A stretch of DNA of 64,000 nucleotides, taken from Fermentibacter sp964564435 (lineage in GTDB: Bacteria; Fermentibacterota; Fermentibacteria; Fermentibacterales; Fermentibacteraceae). Location of the stretch: assembly GCA_964564435.1 (NCBI GenBank), contig CAZMAT010000001.1:186001-250000 (forward strand), in the 5' to 3' direction. Below the pieces are notes generated by a model. The model made no database searches. It was not told the DNA's origin and worked only from the letters and a program-made list of their open reading frames with translations. Of this stretch, positions 50,119 to 59,275 are shown in pieces. Each line of letters starts with the position of its first letter. Positions within the stretch are counted from its first letter, which is position 1. The translations under genes were made by a program, and so were the position numbers.

Positions 50119-51414
50119 TCAGCCCCCGAGGACCCTGGCCAGTATCTCGTCCTCGTGGGCGAGGTGCCTGGGCAGGCTGCAGAGCGCCTCGAGCCCCGCC
50201 CTGTCTAGGATCCCGGCGATGTCCCGCTCCTCGACGGCTTCGGCGAGGAAGCTGGTGCCGCGCTCCTGTGCACGCATCGCGGCCCGCTGGACGCAGGCAT
50301 AGGCTTCCTCCCGCGTGCATCCGCCGTCGACGAGCGCCAGCAGTACGGCCTGGGAGGCGTACCTGTCCCCGCCGAGAGCGAGGTTCGCAGCCACCGCCTC
50401 CGGGAAGATCCTGAGCCCGCCGGCGATCTCGGAGGCCCTGGCGAGTGCGTAGCACGCCACGCCGCAGGCGTCGGGGAGGATGAACCTCTCGGCCGACGAG
50501 TGGCTGATGTCCCTCTCGTGCCAGAGCACGGAATCCTCCAGCCCCACAAGCAGATATCCCCGCAGCAGCCTCGCGAGGCCGCACAGGCGCTCGCTCTGGA
50601 CCGGGTTCCTCTTGTGGGGCATGGCGCTGGAGCCCTTCTGCCCCTGGCCGAACGATTCCTCGACCTCGCCGACCTCCGTCCTCTGCAGGTGCCTCACCTC
50701 CGTGGCGAACCTCTCGAGGGCGCCCCCGATCGATGCGAGCGCGAACAGGAACGCTGCATGCCTGTCGCGCGCGACCACCTGGGTGGCGACGTCCTCGCGA
50801 CCCAGGCCGAGCTTCCCCATCACGTAATCCTCGACAGAAGGGTCGAGATGCGCATAGGTGCCGACGGCGCCGGACAGCTTGCCTACGCAGGCGCCCTCGG
50901 CCGCGGTCTCGAACCGCGCCGAGGCCCTGCGGAGCTCGGCCAGGTACCCGGCGAACTTGAGGGCCAGCGTGACCGGCTCCGCATGCATGCCGTGCGTCCT
51001 GCCGATGCAGGCGATACCCCGGGTCCTCTCCACCAGGGAGCGGAGCGCTTCGTCGCAGGCAGAGAGCGCCTCCGAGATGAGACGCACCGAGTCGCGCAAC
51101 TGCATCGCGAGCGCGGTGTCCAGTATGTCGCTGGAGGTCATGCCGTAGTGGATGTGCCTCGACTCGGGCCCCAGGCCCTCCGAGATGCAGGTGAGGAAGG
51201 CCACGACATCGTGTCGCGTCTCCTTCTCGATCTCGGAGATGCGCGCAGGATCGAAGCGGGCTCCCGCCCTCACGAGTTCGAGGTCGCCGGGAGGAACGGC
51301 TCCCGAGGCGACCCTAGCCTCGATCGCCAGGATCTCTATCTCCAGCCAGCGGGAGAACCTCGACTCGTCCGACCAGATGGCCGCCATCTCCGGAACAGAG
51401 TACCTGTCTATCAA
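50119..51414 (-). CDS. purB: Adenylosuccinate lyase PurB
   Basis: PurB cleaves SAICAR and adenylosuccinate in purine synthesis. The 431-residue product has the family signature SSAMPHKRNP, the THGMHAEP active-site region and TSSDILDTA. I start at TTG 51414: a GGAGGT site lies six bases upstream and the protein then begins IDRYSVPEMAAIW, as homologues do. An ATG 15 codons earlier would overlap the preceding gene and lacks a site. Confidence 0.94.
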   Translation of the reverse strand: MIDRYSVPEMAAIWSDESRFSRWLEIEILAIEARVASGAVPPGDLELVRAGARFDPARISEIEKETRHDVVAFLTCISEGLGPESRHIHYGMTSSDILDTALAMQLRDSVRLISEALSACDEALRSLVERTRGIACIGRTHGMHAEPVTLALKFAGYLAELRRASARFETAAEGACVGKLSGAVGTYAHLDPSVEDYVMGKLGLGREDVATQVVARDRHAAFLFALASIGGALERFATEVRHLQRTEVGEVEESFGQGQKGSSAMPHKRNPVQSERLCGLARLLRGYLLVGLEDSVLWHERDISHSSAERFILPDACGVACYALARASEIAGGLRIFPEAVAANLALGGDRYASQAVLLALVDGGCTREEAYACVQRAAMRAQERGTSFLAEAVEERDIAGILDRAGLEALCSLPRHLAHEDEILARVLGG

Positions 51415-51442
51415 GTCGCGACCTCCATCTGCAGCCCGGGCA

Positions 51443-53176
51443 TCAGGCCAGCAGAGCATATGCCAGCGGCGCGGCTCCCGCCGCGAACAGTGCGCCGTCC
51501 CCGGCGATCCTGGTGACCAGCTCCCCCGGGAACGGGGTTTTCATGATCCGTGAATATCCCCAGAGCAGCCATGCGTTGCCCACCAGCGCCCAGAGGGCAT
51601 GCGGGGGCAGAAGGCCGGCAAGCACGGCGGCGGAAGTCATGGCCACGGGAGCGCCCATGAAGAGCTTGAGCAGGCGCCTCCCGTTCCTTATGCCGAGCGC
51701 GATCGGGAGGGTGTCTCTTCCCACCATCGCATCCCCCTGGATGTCCACCAGGTCCATCATGAGCGACCGGCCCAGGAAGAGGAGGAGGAGGTGGACCGAC
51801 CAGACCAGGACCCCTGCAGGAGCGGCCTGAGACACGCCCGATGCGAAGTCGGCCGCGAGCGGGAGGAGGCAGAGGAGAACCACCCAGCCCATCGCGAACA
51901 GGATGTCCCTGGAACCGGGCAGGGCCCTGAGCCCTCCGGGCGGGAGCCTGCTTCCCCCCATCAGCGGGCTCGAATACAGGGCATACAGGACGAGGGAGGC
52001 GGCATGGACTATCCCGTACACCGGGCTCAGGCGCACCGACAGTGCGATGCCGGCCGCCAGAGCGGCGAAGCCCTGGACCGCGATGGCCGTCGAATGCCTC
52101 CTGATGAGCGCCTGCCTCTCCTCGCTGTCGACACGGGACAGGCCCGACTCGAGTATCGCGTTGAAGCCGTGCAGTGCGAACAGCACGAGGGCGGACACGA
52201 GGGAGGGCAGGAGCCTCGGCCCGGTTCCGAGGATCGTGCCCCCCGCCAGCCCGATAAGCAGGGCGATCGGGAGGATGTGCCAGTTCTGGAATACGACACC
52301 GCGCAGGAAGGTGTAGGCTCCCCTCACCCTGGTGCCCTGGATCTCCTGGAGCCTCCCGAGCACCCGCCTGATCTCCCAGCTCGGGGTCGAGGCGCCCGCG
52401 GTGAGGACGATCCTCCTGAATCCAGCGATGGCTTCGGCGTCGAGGTCCTCGGCCGTCTCCACCAGGAATGCGGGCAGCCCCTTCTCCCGCGCGATCGCGG
52501 CGAGCCTGCCGGTGTTGGCGCTCTCCCTCCCGCCGACGACGACAACGCAGTCCGCCCTGGCGAGCAGGCTCCGCAGCTCGGACTGCCTCGAGGCGGTGGA
52601 TTCACATATCGTATTCTCCCACTGGAGGTTCGGGAAGCGCTCCTGCAGCGCCTCGACCGTCCTGTCGAAGAGCTCGGAGTCCTGTGTGGTCTGCGAGAGC
52701 AGGAACGGCTTCGGCAGACAAGGCAGGTGGGGGACGTCGGAAGGCCCCTGGATGACGAAGGATCCTTCTCCTCCGGCGTATGATCTGAGAGCGCGGACCT
52801 CCTGGTGCCCGGGATCTCCGAGTATCAGTACGTCATGGCCGGAGGCGCGCCTGGAGCGGGCTGCGGATAGAGCCCTTCCGACCCTCGGGCACGTGAGGTC
52901 CCTGAGCTTGGCGGTCGAACCCGACTCGAGGCTGCGCCGCTCCTCCAGAGTGGTTCCGTGGGTTCTGAGGAAGAGCACCCCGCCCTCCGCGCCGGAAGGA
53001 TCGGTGCATATCCCCACTCCCCGCTCGGAGAGGGCCTCCAGGACCAGCGGGTTGTGGACGAGGGGGCCTATCACGCGGAAGGGGCCCCTGCCTCGCTTGA
53101 GCTCGGCCAGCACGAGGTCCACCGCACGCCGTACGCCCCAGCAGAATCCGGAGCTCCTCGCAACCGTAACGCTCAA
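51443..53176 (-). CDS. ispH: IspH-UbiA fusion: HMBPP reductase joined to a prenyltransferase-type membrane domain
   Basis: Residues 1-285 match IspH, the 4Fe-4S enzyme that makes IPP and DMAPP: with the TTG start at 53176 (GGAGGT just before it) the cluster cysteines fall at 12, 96 and 191, and His41, His124 and Glu126 fall at the E. coli positions. Residues about 290-577 are a multi-span UbiA-like domain with the second Asp motif DLVDIQGD (475-482) and TLPIALG; the first motif is altered (NAILESGLSRVD). One chain thus joins isoprenoid supply to a probable prenyl-transfer step. Its acceptor is unknown. Confidence 0.88.
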   Translation of the reverse strand: MSVTVARSSGFCWGVRRAVDLVLAELKRGRGPFRVIGPLVHNPLVLEALSERGVGICTDPSGAEGGVLFLRTHGTTLEERRSLESGSTAKLRDLTCPRVGRALSAARSRRASGHDVLILGDPGHQEVRALRSYAGGEGSFVIQGPSDVPHLPCLPKPFLLSQTTQDSELFDRTVEALQERFPNLQWENTICESTASRQSELRSLLARADCVVVVGGRESANTGRLAAIAREKGLPAFLVETAEDLDAEAIAGFRRIVLTAGASTPSWEIRRVLGRLQEIQGTRVRGAYTFLRGVVFQNWHILPIALLIGLAGGTILGTGPRLLPSLVSALVLFALHGFNAILESGLSRVDSEERQALIRRHSTAIAVQGFAALAAGIALSVRLSPVYGIVHAASLVLYALYSSPLMGGSRLPPGGLRALPGSRDILFAMGWVVLLCLLPLAADFASGVSQAAPAGVLVWSVHLLLLFLGRSLMMDLVDIQGDAMVGRDTLPIALGIRNGRRLLKLFMGAPVAMTSAAVLAGLLPPHALWALVGNAWLLWGYSRIMKTPFPGELVTRIAGDGALFAAGAAPLAYALLA

Positions 53177-53261
53177 GGAAACCTCCATGCCGACCGGATG
53201 AATCTACAGAAGGCCGGGATCGGCGGCACCCCCGGCAGGCCGGGAGTCGCCGCCCGTTCGA

Positions 53262-53294
53262 ATAAAAAAGGGGCGCCGGACGAGCCGGCGCCCC
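53262..53294 (-). terminator. Rho-independent terminator after the secreted protein gene
   Basis: On the minus strand a 10-bp GC stem (CCGGCGCCCC with its complement, 53270-53279/53285-53294) with a five-base loop is followed by TTTTTT (53264-53269) and ATT. It is the best terminator in the window and lies about 18 bases after the stop of the 53313-53918 gene. Confidence 0.9.
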
Positions 53295-53312
53295 CGGGAA
53301 CCGGAACCGGTA

Positions 53313-53918
53313 CTAGTTGTACAGGGCCTTGATGGCGCCCCAGGTTTCGCTGTTCAGCGCGAACTCGCCGGTGGTGCGGATGAAGTAGTCGCCCATGCCC
53401 CACGGCTCCCAGACGATGAAGTCATCGCTGAAGAAGCTGTGGTCGGTACCGGAGTAGGTGGGGTCGCCCAGCACCGAAGGCCAGCCGCCGCCGGACATCT
53501 CGGTGTTGATCAGGACCCAGAACTGCTCCTCGGTGATCAGGGGGGAGGAGTAGTTGGCGTACACCGCGGCATAGTGGGTGGCGGTGACGGAGGTCTGGTT
53601 GAGCTGGGTCACAGGTGCGGACACGTCGCCGTTGTAGACCTCGGCGTAGAAGGACGCGGTGTCCCAGGGATAGCTGGCGTGGTGGTAGAACCAGAACTCG
53701 GTGTTGTCGGCCTCCCAGGTGCCGGTGGTGCCGAAGTCGGTCACGTTGAACCATACGCCCCTGTAGAGCCCGCCCCAGGTCAGCCAGTTGGCGGTGGCGT
53801 CGTCATACGACAACGTCGCGTCTGTTCCGGGGATGTACAGCGGACGATCCAGCTGAACGGTGTTTGCCGCGAAAGCCGCGACTGCAAGGGCACCTAGCAC
53901 GAAAAGAACCCTCTTCAT
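53313..53918 (-). CDS. Secreted aromatic-rich protein of unknown function
   Basis: I do not recognise this 201-residue protein. It has a clean signal peptide (MKRVLFVLGALAVAAFA, cleavage likely after residue 17) and a mature part rich in Trp, Tyr, Phe, Thr and Asn with alternating patterns that suggest a beta fold, and no cysteine. It stands alone, with a strong promoter and a strong terminator, which suggests high expression as a surface or extracellular protein. The start ATG is at 53918. Confidence 0.8.
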   Translation of the reverse strand: MKRVLFVLGALAVAAFAANTVQLDRPLYIPGTDATLSYDDATANWLTWGGLYRGVWFNVTDFGTTGTWEADNTEFWFYHHASYPWDTASFYAEVYNGDVSAPVTQLNQTSVTATHYAAVYANYSSPLITEEQFWVLINTEMSGGGWPSVLGDPTYSGTDHSFFSDDFIVWEPWGMGDYFIRTTGEFALNSETWGAIKALYN

Positions 53919-53958
53919 CAAGAGCCCCCTTTCAAGGGTTATGGGTACTCGCGAGGCT

Positions 53959-53987
53959 AGTATGGACGGAGGCCGCAGGGGTGTCAA
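53959..53987 (-). promoter_or_regulatory. Promoter of the secreted protein gene
   Basis: A perfect TTGACA (53982-53987), a 17-base spacer and CATACT (53959-53964). The uvrB stop codon TGA is part of the -35 hexamer, so uvrB transcription runs straight through this promoter. An AAAGGGGG site precedes the gene. Confidence 0.75.
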
Positions 53988-55978
53988 CCCCGGGAGGGTC
54001 CGGTGCGCCCGGTGGCCGTGACGAGCCTGCGCAGCTCGTCCCTGAGCTTCGCGGCCTCCTCGAACTCAAGTCTCGAGGCGGCATCGAGCATCAGGGCCTC
54101 TATGCGCGCAGCCGCCTTCTCCGGATCTCCGGGAAGGTCGGAGAGGTCGGGGGCCGGGCCGGCCTTCCCTGCGGAATCCGCGATGCTGGTGGCGCGGAGT
54201 ATCTCCTCCCGGGTCTTCGTGATCCCCCTCGGGACGACCCCGTGCTCCTCGTTGTACGCAAGCTGTCTGGAACGCCTGCGCCCGGTCTCCTCCATAGCCT
54301 CCTTCATGGAATCCGTGACGGTGTCGGCGTACAGAATGACCCGCCCTGCAAGGTTCCTGGCAGCGCGGCCGGCGGTCTGTATCAGGCTGGTCCTCGAACG
54401 GAGGAAGCCCTCCTTGTCGGCGTCGAGCACGGCCACGAGCGACACCTCGGGAAGGTCGAGCCCCTCCCTGAGCAGGTTCACCCCGACGAGCACGTCGAAC
54501 TCGGCCAGCCTGAGGTCGCGGAGGATCGAAACCCTCTCCAGTGCGTCTATCTCGCTGTGGACGTACCTGGCCCTGATGCCCAGATCCTCCATGAAGGATG
54601 CGAGCTGCTCGGCCATCTTCTTCGTGAGAGTCGTTACGAGAACCCTGCCGCCGCTCTCCACCGTGCGCCTCGTCTCCTCCAGCAGGTCGTCGACCTGCCC
54701 TGTGGCCTGTCGCACGATGAGAACCGGGTCGACAAGCCCGGTGGGCCGCACGATGAGCTCCACGACGCGTTCCGACTTCTCCAGCTCGTACGGGGCCGGC
54801 GTCGCGGAGAGGCAGATCTTCTGGCCGGAGACAGCCTCGAACTCCTCGAGGAAGAGGGGCCTGTTGTCCAGCGCCGAGGGCAGGCGGAAGCCGTGCTCCA
54901 CCAGCGTCTCCTTCCTCGCCCTGTCACCCCTGTACATCCCCCTGATCTGGGGGATGGTCCTGTGGGACTCGTCGATGAACACGATCATGTCTTCGGGGAA
55001 ATAGTCCAGGAGGCATGCAGGCCTCTCCCCCTCGGCCCTTCCGGCGAGGTGGCGGCTGTAGTTCTCGATGCCCGGGCAGTAGCCGGTCTGGGAGAGCAGC
55101 TCGAGGTCGTATCCGGTCCTCGACTGGAGCCTCTGGGCCTCCAGTATCCTGCCCCGCGCCTTGAGCCAGAGAAGCCTCGCCTCCAGCTCCCTCTCTATGA
55201 GCGTTATCGCCTTGTCCAGGTCCAGGGCGGCAGTTACGAAGTGCTTGGCGGGATAGATGTACGCCCTGTCGATCTCCCCAAGGAGCCTCCCGGTGAGGTG
55301 GTCGATCTCGCGGATAGACTCTATCTCGTTGCCGAAGAACTCGATGCGCACTCCGGTATCGGCGTAGGACGGAACGACATCCACGACATCCCCGCGCACC
55401 CTGAACCGGCTGCGCGTCAGGGCTATGTCGTTCCTCTCGTACTGCATCTGCACGAGGGACATGCAGAGGTCCTCGGGCGGCAGGACGTCACCCCTCGAGA
55501 GTTCGATACGGGTGGTCTGGAAGGTGGAGGGGTTGCCCAGGCCGTAGATGCAGCTCACCGACGCCACGACGATCACGTCGCGCCTGGAGAGGAGGGCGGC
55601 GGTGGCCTTGAGCCTCAGCCGGTCGAGCTCGTCGTTGAGATCGGCATCCTTCTCGATGAACATGTCGGATGAAGGGATGTAGGCCTCGGGCTGGTAGTAG
55701 TCGTAGTAGCTGACGAAATACTCGACGGCGGCTGCGGGGAAGAAGCCCTTGAGCTCTCCGTAGAGCTGGGCCGCCAGGGTCTTGTTGTGGCTGAGCACGA
55801 GCACCGGCCTGTCGAACCGCTCGATGACCCTCGCGATCGTGTAGGTCTTCCCGGAGCCGGTCACCCCGAGGAGGGTCTGCCAGGGGGCTCCGGCCTCGAT
55901 GCCCCCGGTGAGTTCCTCGATGGCCCGCGGCTGGTCTCCGGCAGGCTCGAAAGGCGCTTCAACCCTGAATATCCCCAT
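53984..55978 (-). CDS. uvrB: Excinuclease ABC subunit B, UvrB
   Basis: UvrB is the damage-verifying helicase of nucleotide excision repair. The 664-residue product has Walker A GVTGSGKT (38-45), the beta-hairpin tip region YYDYYQPEAY, FIDESH, helicase motifs to QTAGRAARN, and a C-terminal UVR coiled coil (RLEFEEAAKLRDEL). ATG 55978 fits the family start (GIFRVEAPFEPAGDQP). Its first 18 codons have a near copy 85 bases upstream. It is the last gene of the metacaspase-pheS-pheT-uvrB run. Confidence 0.96.
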   Translation of the reverse strand: MGIFRVEAPFEPAGDQPRAIEELTGGIEAGAPWQTLLGVTGSGKTYTIARVIERFDRPVLVLSHNKTLAAQLYGELKGFFPAAAVEYFVSYYDYYQPEAYIPSSDMFIEKDADLNDELDRLRLKATAALLSRRDVIVVASVSCIYGLGNPSTFQTTRIELSRGDVLPPEDLCMSLVQMQYERNDIALTRSRFRVRGDVVDVVPSYADTGVRIEFFGNEIESIREIDHLTGRLLGEIDRAYIYPAKHFVTAALDLDKAITLIERELEARLLWLKARGRILEAQRLQSRTGYDLELLSQTGYCPGIENYSRHLAGRAEGERPACLLDYFPEDMIVFIDESHRTIPQIRGMYRGDRARKETLVEHGFRLPSALDNRPLFLEEFEAVSGQKICLSATPAPYELEKSERVVELIVRPTGLVDPVLIVRQATGQVDDLLEETRRTVESGGRVLVTTLTKKMAEQLASFMEDLGIRARYVHSEIDALERVSILRDLRLAEFDVLVGVNLLREGLDLPEVSLVAVLDADKEGFLRSRTSLIQTAGRAARNLAGRVILYADTVTDSMKEAMEETGRRRSRQLAYNEEHGVVPRGITKTREEILRATSIADSAGKAGPAPDLSDLPGDPEKAAARIEALMLDAASRLEFEEAAKLRDELRRLVTATGRTGPSRG

Positions 55979-56063
55979 CGGTGCACTCCAGACCGGTTCC
56001 ACCTATCGTTCGCGGCTGGTCTCCGGCAGGCTCGAAAGGCGCCTCAAGCCTGAACATCCCCAC
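55926..56063 (-). repeat. Tandem duplication of the uvrB 5' end at the pheT stop
   Basis: Bases 55926-55978 (first codons of uvrB) recur at 56011-56063 with 4 differences in 53 and an 85-base offset, which is not a multiple of three. The upstream copy reads GTG GGG ATG TTC ... and contains the pheT stop codon. It looks like the older start of uvrB overlapping pheT, with the present start created by the duplication. Confidence 0.85.
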
Positions 56064-57714
56064 CCAGGGACTCAAGATCTATCTCGACGGCCGCAGCCGG
56101 TCTGCCGATGCCCAGTTCCGTCAGGAGGGCGGGATGGATCTCGCCCATCACACCTGCATCCTTCCCGTCTATCACGACCCGGCAGCATCTCCCGGGGATG
56201 AACCTCGGGTCGCCTGCGGGGGAGAGGGCGAGGGAGTGCCCCCGGCCGAAGCACACCAGCGCCATGACGGAGTGCACCTCGCCGAAGCCCGCGTCGTTCC
56301 CGGTGATGAGCAGGGCCATCCGAACCGTCGTGTGCGGACCTCCGGGACCGCCGTCGTCCTCGAGCACCTCCCCTGTCTCGAACAGCCTGTGGGGATACGG
56401 GGCGTGGGCGCTCGCGGATTCAGCCGCCAGAAGACCCGGCAGCAGACTGTTCCTGACGGCGCCGTATTCCGAGGTCATGGGGTTCAGGATCCTGACGATC
56501 CCGGGCGGTGTGCCGGGCCTCGCCGCGGAGGTGAGCACGGGGAGCAGGAGTTCCTCGCAGCCGGCTCCCGCCAGCATTATCCTGACCGCATCGGCGAGGT
56601 CCTCCACGGGGGCGGTCGAACCCATGGTGAAGCCCTCCGGCGGAAGGGGCTCGAACCTGTCGATGCCGTGGCCGATGGCGATGTCCTCGACCAGGTCGAC
56701 CCAGTGCAGCCCGTCGTGCCTGTATGGAGGCATGACCGCCTCCACCCCGTCCGCGCCGATCGTCCATCCATCCCAGCCCATGCGGGACAGCGCGCGTTCG
56801 ATGTCGGCATCCGACGGCACGTCGCCGGTGATGCGGCCTATCCCGGCGCGGTCCGCACGGAGGCGGTCGGCGAACCTGAGCGGCGTGACCGTCGACTTCC
56901 CGCCAAAGGGTGTCGCCCTGTCGTAGGAGACGACGGCGGGTCTGATCACGAATCCGCGGTCCTCGAGGTTGCACGCGAGGATGGAGGCGGTGAGCTGGAC
57001 GGTCGTCCAGTCGGTGCCTGTGACCTCGCAGAAGATGTCTCGGTCTCCAGCCCTGAGCCTGCCGGTGCCGTCGCTGTTGATGACGGGCGGATACGAGAGC
57101 ACGCATCCGCGCGCATCCGTCAGGAGGGGGTGGAGTTCCATGCCCGAGAGCAGCCCGGCGTACTTCCGGCCCGTCTCGGTCTGTTCCAGGATCTCCGACA
57201 GGGTCATCGGGGATTCGTGCCCCAGCGGGACGAAGCTCACGGAACCCGGCGCGACGGCGGAGTACCTGACCGGGAATTCGATGTCGCCCGAGCGGTAGAA
57301 CCCTATCGCCGCCGTCCTGCGGTTCCTGCCGAACGAGGAGGCCAGCTTCTCCTGGGAGGCGATCAGCGATTCGAGGCAGCCCTCGGAAAGCCCGGGGCCG
57401 TCGGCGAGGAAGGCGGCGATCCAGGGACGCACCGCCGCCGTGGACGGGTCGACCTCGATCCTGGCACCGGGTTCGGCAGGATCCTGCAGGTATCTGCGCC
57501 GTCTCCCGGAGAGCGCTGCCAGGCCGCGCGCGACGCCTTCCACGCACCAGAGGTCGGGCCTGTTGGTGTCGTTTAGCTCTATCTTGAGCACGTCACCCGA
57601 GGACTTGAGCTCTGCCTTGAGCGGCACGAGCATGTCCTCGAGCGCTCCACCTCCGGCGAAGTCGCATCCCGAGAGCCTGGCCAGCTCCTCCGCGGAAACC
57701 TCGATCTTAGGCAC
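56044..57714 (-). CDS. pheT: Phenylalanyl-tRNA synthetase beta subunit, archaeal/eukaryotic type
   Basis: The non-catalytic subunit of PheRS. At 556 residues it is far shorter than the usual bacterial beta subunit (about 800) and matches the archaeal/eukaryotic form, with VPKIEVSAEELARL at the N terminus, a B3/B4 editing-like region and the SRMGWDGW and VEDIAIGHGIDRFEP segments of the B5 and later domains. GTG 57714 is chosen, with GGGAGGTG six bases upstream; another GTG lies three codons earlier. Its stop lies within the duplicated uvrB start. Confidence 0.9.
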   Translation of the reverse strand: MPKIEVSAEELARLSGCDFAGGGALEDMLVPLKAELKSSGDVLKIELNDTNRPDLWCVEGVARGLAALSGRRRRYLQDPAEPGARIEVDPSTAAVRPWIAAFLADGPGLSEGCLESLIASQEKLASSFGRNRRTAAIGFYRSGDIEFPVRYSAVAPGSVSFVPLGHESPMTLSEILEQTETGRKYAGLLSGMELHPLLTDARGCVLSYPPVINSDGTGRLRAGDRDIFCEVTGTDWTTVQLTASILACNLEDRGFVIRPAVVSYDRATPFGGKSTVTPLRFADRLRADRAGIGRITGDVPSDADIERALSRMGWDGWTIGADGVEAVMPPYRHDGLHWVDLVEDIAIGHGIDRFEPLPPEGFTMGSTAPVEDLADAVRIMLAGAGCEELLLPVLTSAARPGTPPGIVRILNPMTSEYGAVRNSLLPGLLAAESASAHAPYPHRLFETGEVLEDDGGPGGPHTTVRMALLITGNDAGFGEVHSVMALVCFGRGHSLALSPAGDPRFIPGRCCRVVIDGKDAGVMGEIHPALLTELGIGRPAAAVEIDLESLGGDVQA

Positions 57715-59275
57715 GAGGCACACCTCCCCCGCCGCCGGGCATCCTCTCGGGCCTGACCCTCATCGCCCTCAGCCTGCCGATGTCGTCGGTCATCAGATCG
57801 CGGATGTCGGAGAGACCCATGGCGGTCATGGCCATCCTGTCGAGCCCGAGCCCCCAGGCGATCACCGGGACGCTCACTCCGAGAGGTTCCGTCACCTCGG
57901 GGCGGAACAGCCCGGCGCCGCCCATCTCCATCCATCCCGTGGCGGGATGGAGTATGTGCATCTCCACCGAAGGCTCTGTGAAGGGGAAGTACCCAGGGTA
58001 GAGCTTGTAGCTCCCGGCCCCCGCGAACTGCGTCGCGAAAAGCCTGAGGAGCCCCACGAGATGCCGGAGGTTCGTGCCCTCGCCCAGGACGATGCCCTCG
58101 ATCTGGAAGAAGTCCGGCAGGTGCGTCGCATCCACCTGGTCGTACCTGAAGCAGCGGGCGATGGCGAAATACTTCCCGGGAGAGCGCGGCGACGAGGCGA
58201 GGCACCTCGCCGAGAGCGCCGTGCCCTGGGATCTGAGCACGGGAAGGCCCGCCCTCGTTTCGTCGTATTCGTAGTCCCAGCCTCTGCTGCCGGTGCCGCC
58301 TCCGCTCCTGTGGGCCGCCGCCACCTTCGCGAGGATGTCGGCCGCGGGTTCGAACCGCCTGCCGCCGGTATCGAGGAAGTAGGCATCGTGTATGTCCCTC
58401 GCGGGATGGAACTGGGGCATGAAGAGGGCGTCGCAGTTCCAGAACTCGCTCTCGGCGATGGAACCCTTCATCTCGCTGAACCCGAGGGCCACGAGCTTCC
58501 TCCGGATCGAATCGAGGAAGACCCGGTACGGGTGGAGCCTCCCGGAATGCATCCTGGCTGCGGGGATGTCCGTGTCGTAGCGCCTGAACCTGACCTCGCG
58601 CCACGATCCGTCGGCCAGCATGGCGGGCGTGAGCTGCCCGGCGATGCGCTCGGTCCTGGCGCGTTCGAAGGCGGCCCTGCCTGCCTCGTTGAGGCGTAGC
58701 TTCTGCCTGGCGGAGGCGGAGAGGACGAACTCCGCCCTCCCCCGGCCCCTCCTGGGGCTCCTCTCGGACACGAGCGCGGCCACGTCGCCGTCCAGCGCCT
58801 CGAGAACCACGGTTCGGCCTGCCGCAAGCGGGGTGTAGACGGTCTCCCACAACCTGCCGAAGACGCCTGTACCGGTTCCGGAGGCAGAGAGCCCGGTGCC
58901 GCCCCTCGAGACGAGGCCGGCCTTCACCAGCGCCCCCAGAGCGCTTCCCCATCGTGCGGGCTCGAACCTGGAGTCGGCCTGTGCCGAAGGCAGGTCGCTC
59001 AAGCCCGCGGAGATCATCCCGAGCAGCAGGATCTCTGGAGTGCCGCCGGCCGCAGCGCATTCCAGGCCCAGCGGGCCGAGTTCGACCCGGGTCTCGCCGG
59101 GAACCGTGGTCTCCTCCACGAGCCCTCTCGATATGAGCCACTGCGATGCCCGCCGGTAGGAGCCCTCGTCGGGGAGCCCCTCCGCTCCTATCAGTTCGTC
59201 GTCCCAGGCTTCGCCCCTGGCGTCCAGGCTCGAGAGAAGAGCTATCTCGAGAGGATGGAGATCCCTATCTCCCAC
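57707..59275 (-). CDS. pheS: Phenylalanyl-tRNA synthetase alpha subunit, archaeal/eukaryotic type
   Basis: The catalytic class II subunit of PheRS, 522 residues. The N-terminal 200 residues look like winged-helix DNA/tRNA-binding domains, as in archaeal and eukaryotic alpha subunits, instead of the bacterial coiled coil. Class II motifs follow: CFRYDQVDATH (motif 2) and AWGLGLDRMAM (motif 3), with MEMGGAGLFRPEV in the Phe pocket. It overlaps the metacaspase gene by 11 bases and pheT by eight. Confidence 0.92.
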   Translation of the reverse strand: MGDRDLHPLEIALLSSLDARGEAWDDELIGAEGLPDEGSYRRASQWLISRGLVEETTVPGETRVELGPLGLECAAAGGTPEILLLGMISAGLSDLPSAQADSRFEPARWGSALGALVKAGLVSRGGTGLSASGTGTGVFGRLWETVYTPLAAGRTVVLEALDGDVAALVSERSPRRGRGRAEFVLSASARQKLRLNEAGRAAFERARTERIAGQLTPAMLADGSWREVRFRRYDTDIPAARMHSGRLHPYRVFLDSIRRKLVALGFSEMKGSIAESEFWNCDALFMPQFHPARDIHDAYFLDTGGRRFEPAADILAKVAAAHRSGGGTGSRGWDYEYDETRAGLPVLRSQGTALSARCLASSPRSPGKYFAIARCFRYDQVDATHLPDFFQIEGIVLGEGTNLRHLVGLLRLFATQFAGAGSYKLYPGYFPFTEPSVEMHILHPATGWMEMGGAGLFRPEVTEPLGVSVPVIAWGLGLDRMAMTAMGLSDIRDLMTDDIGRLRAMRVRPERMPGGGGGVPRA

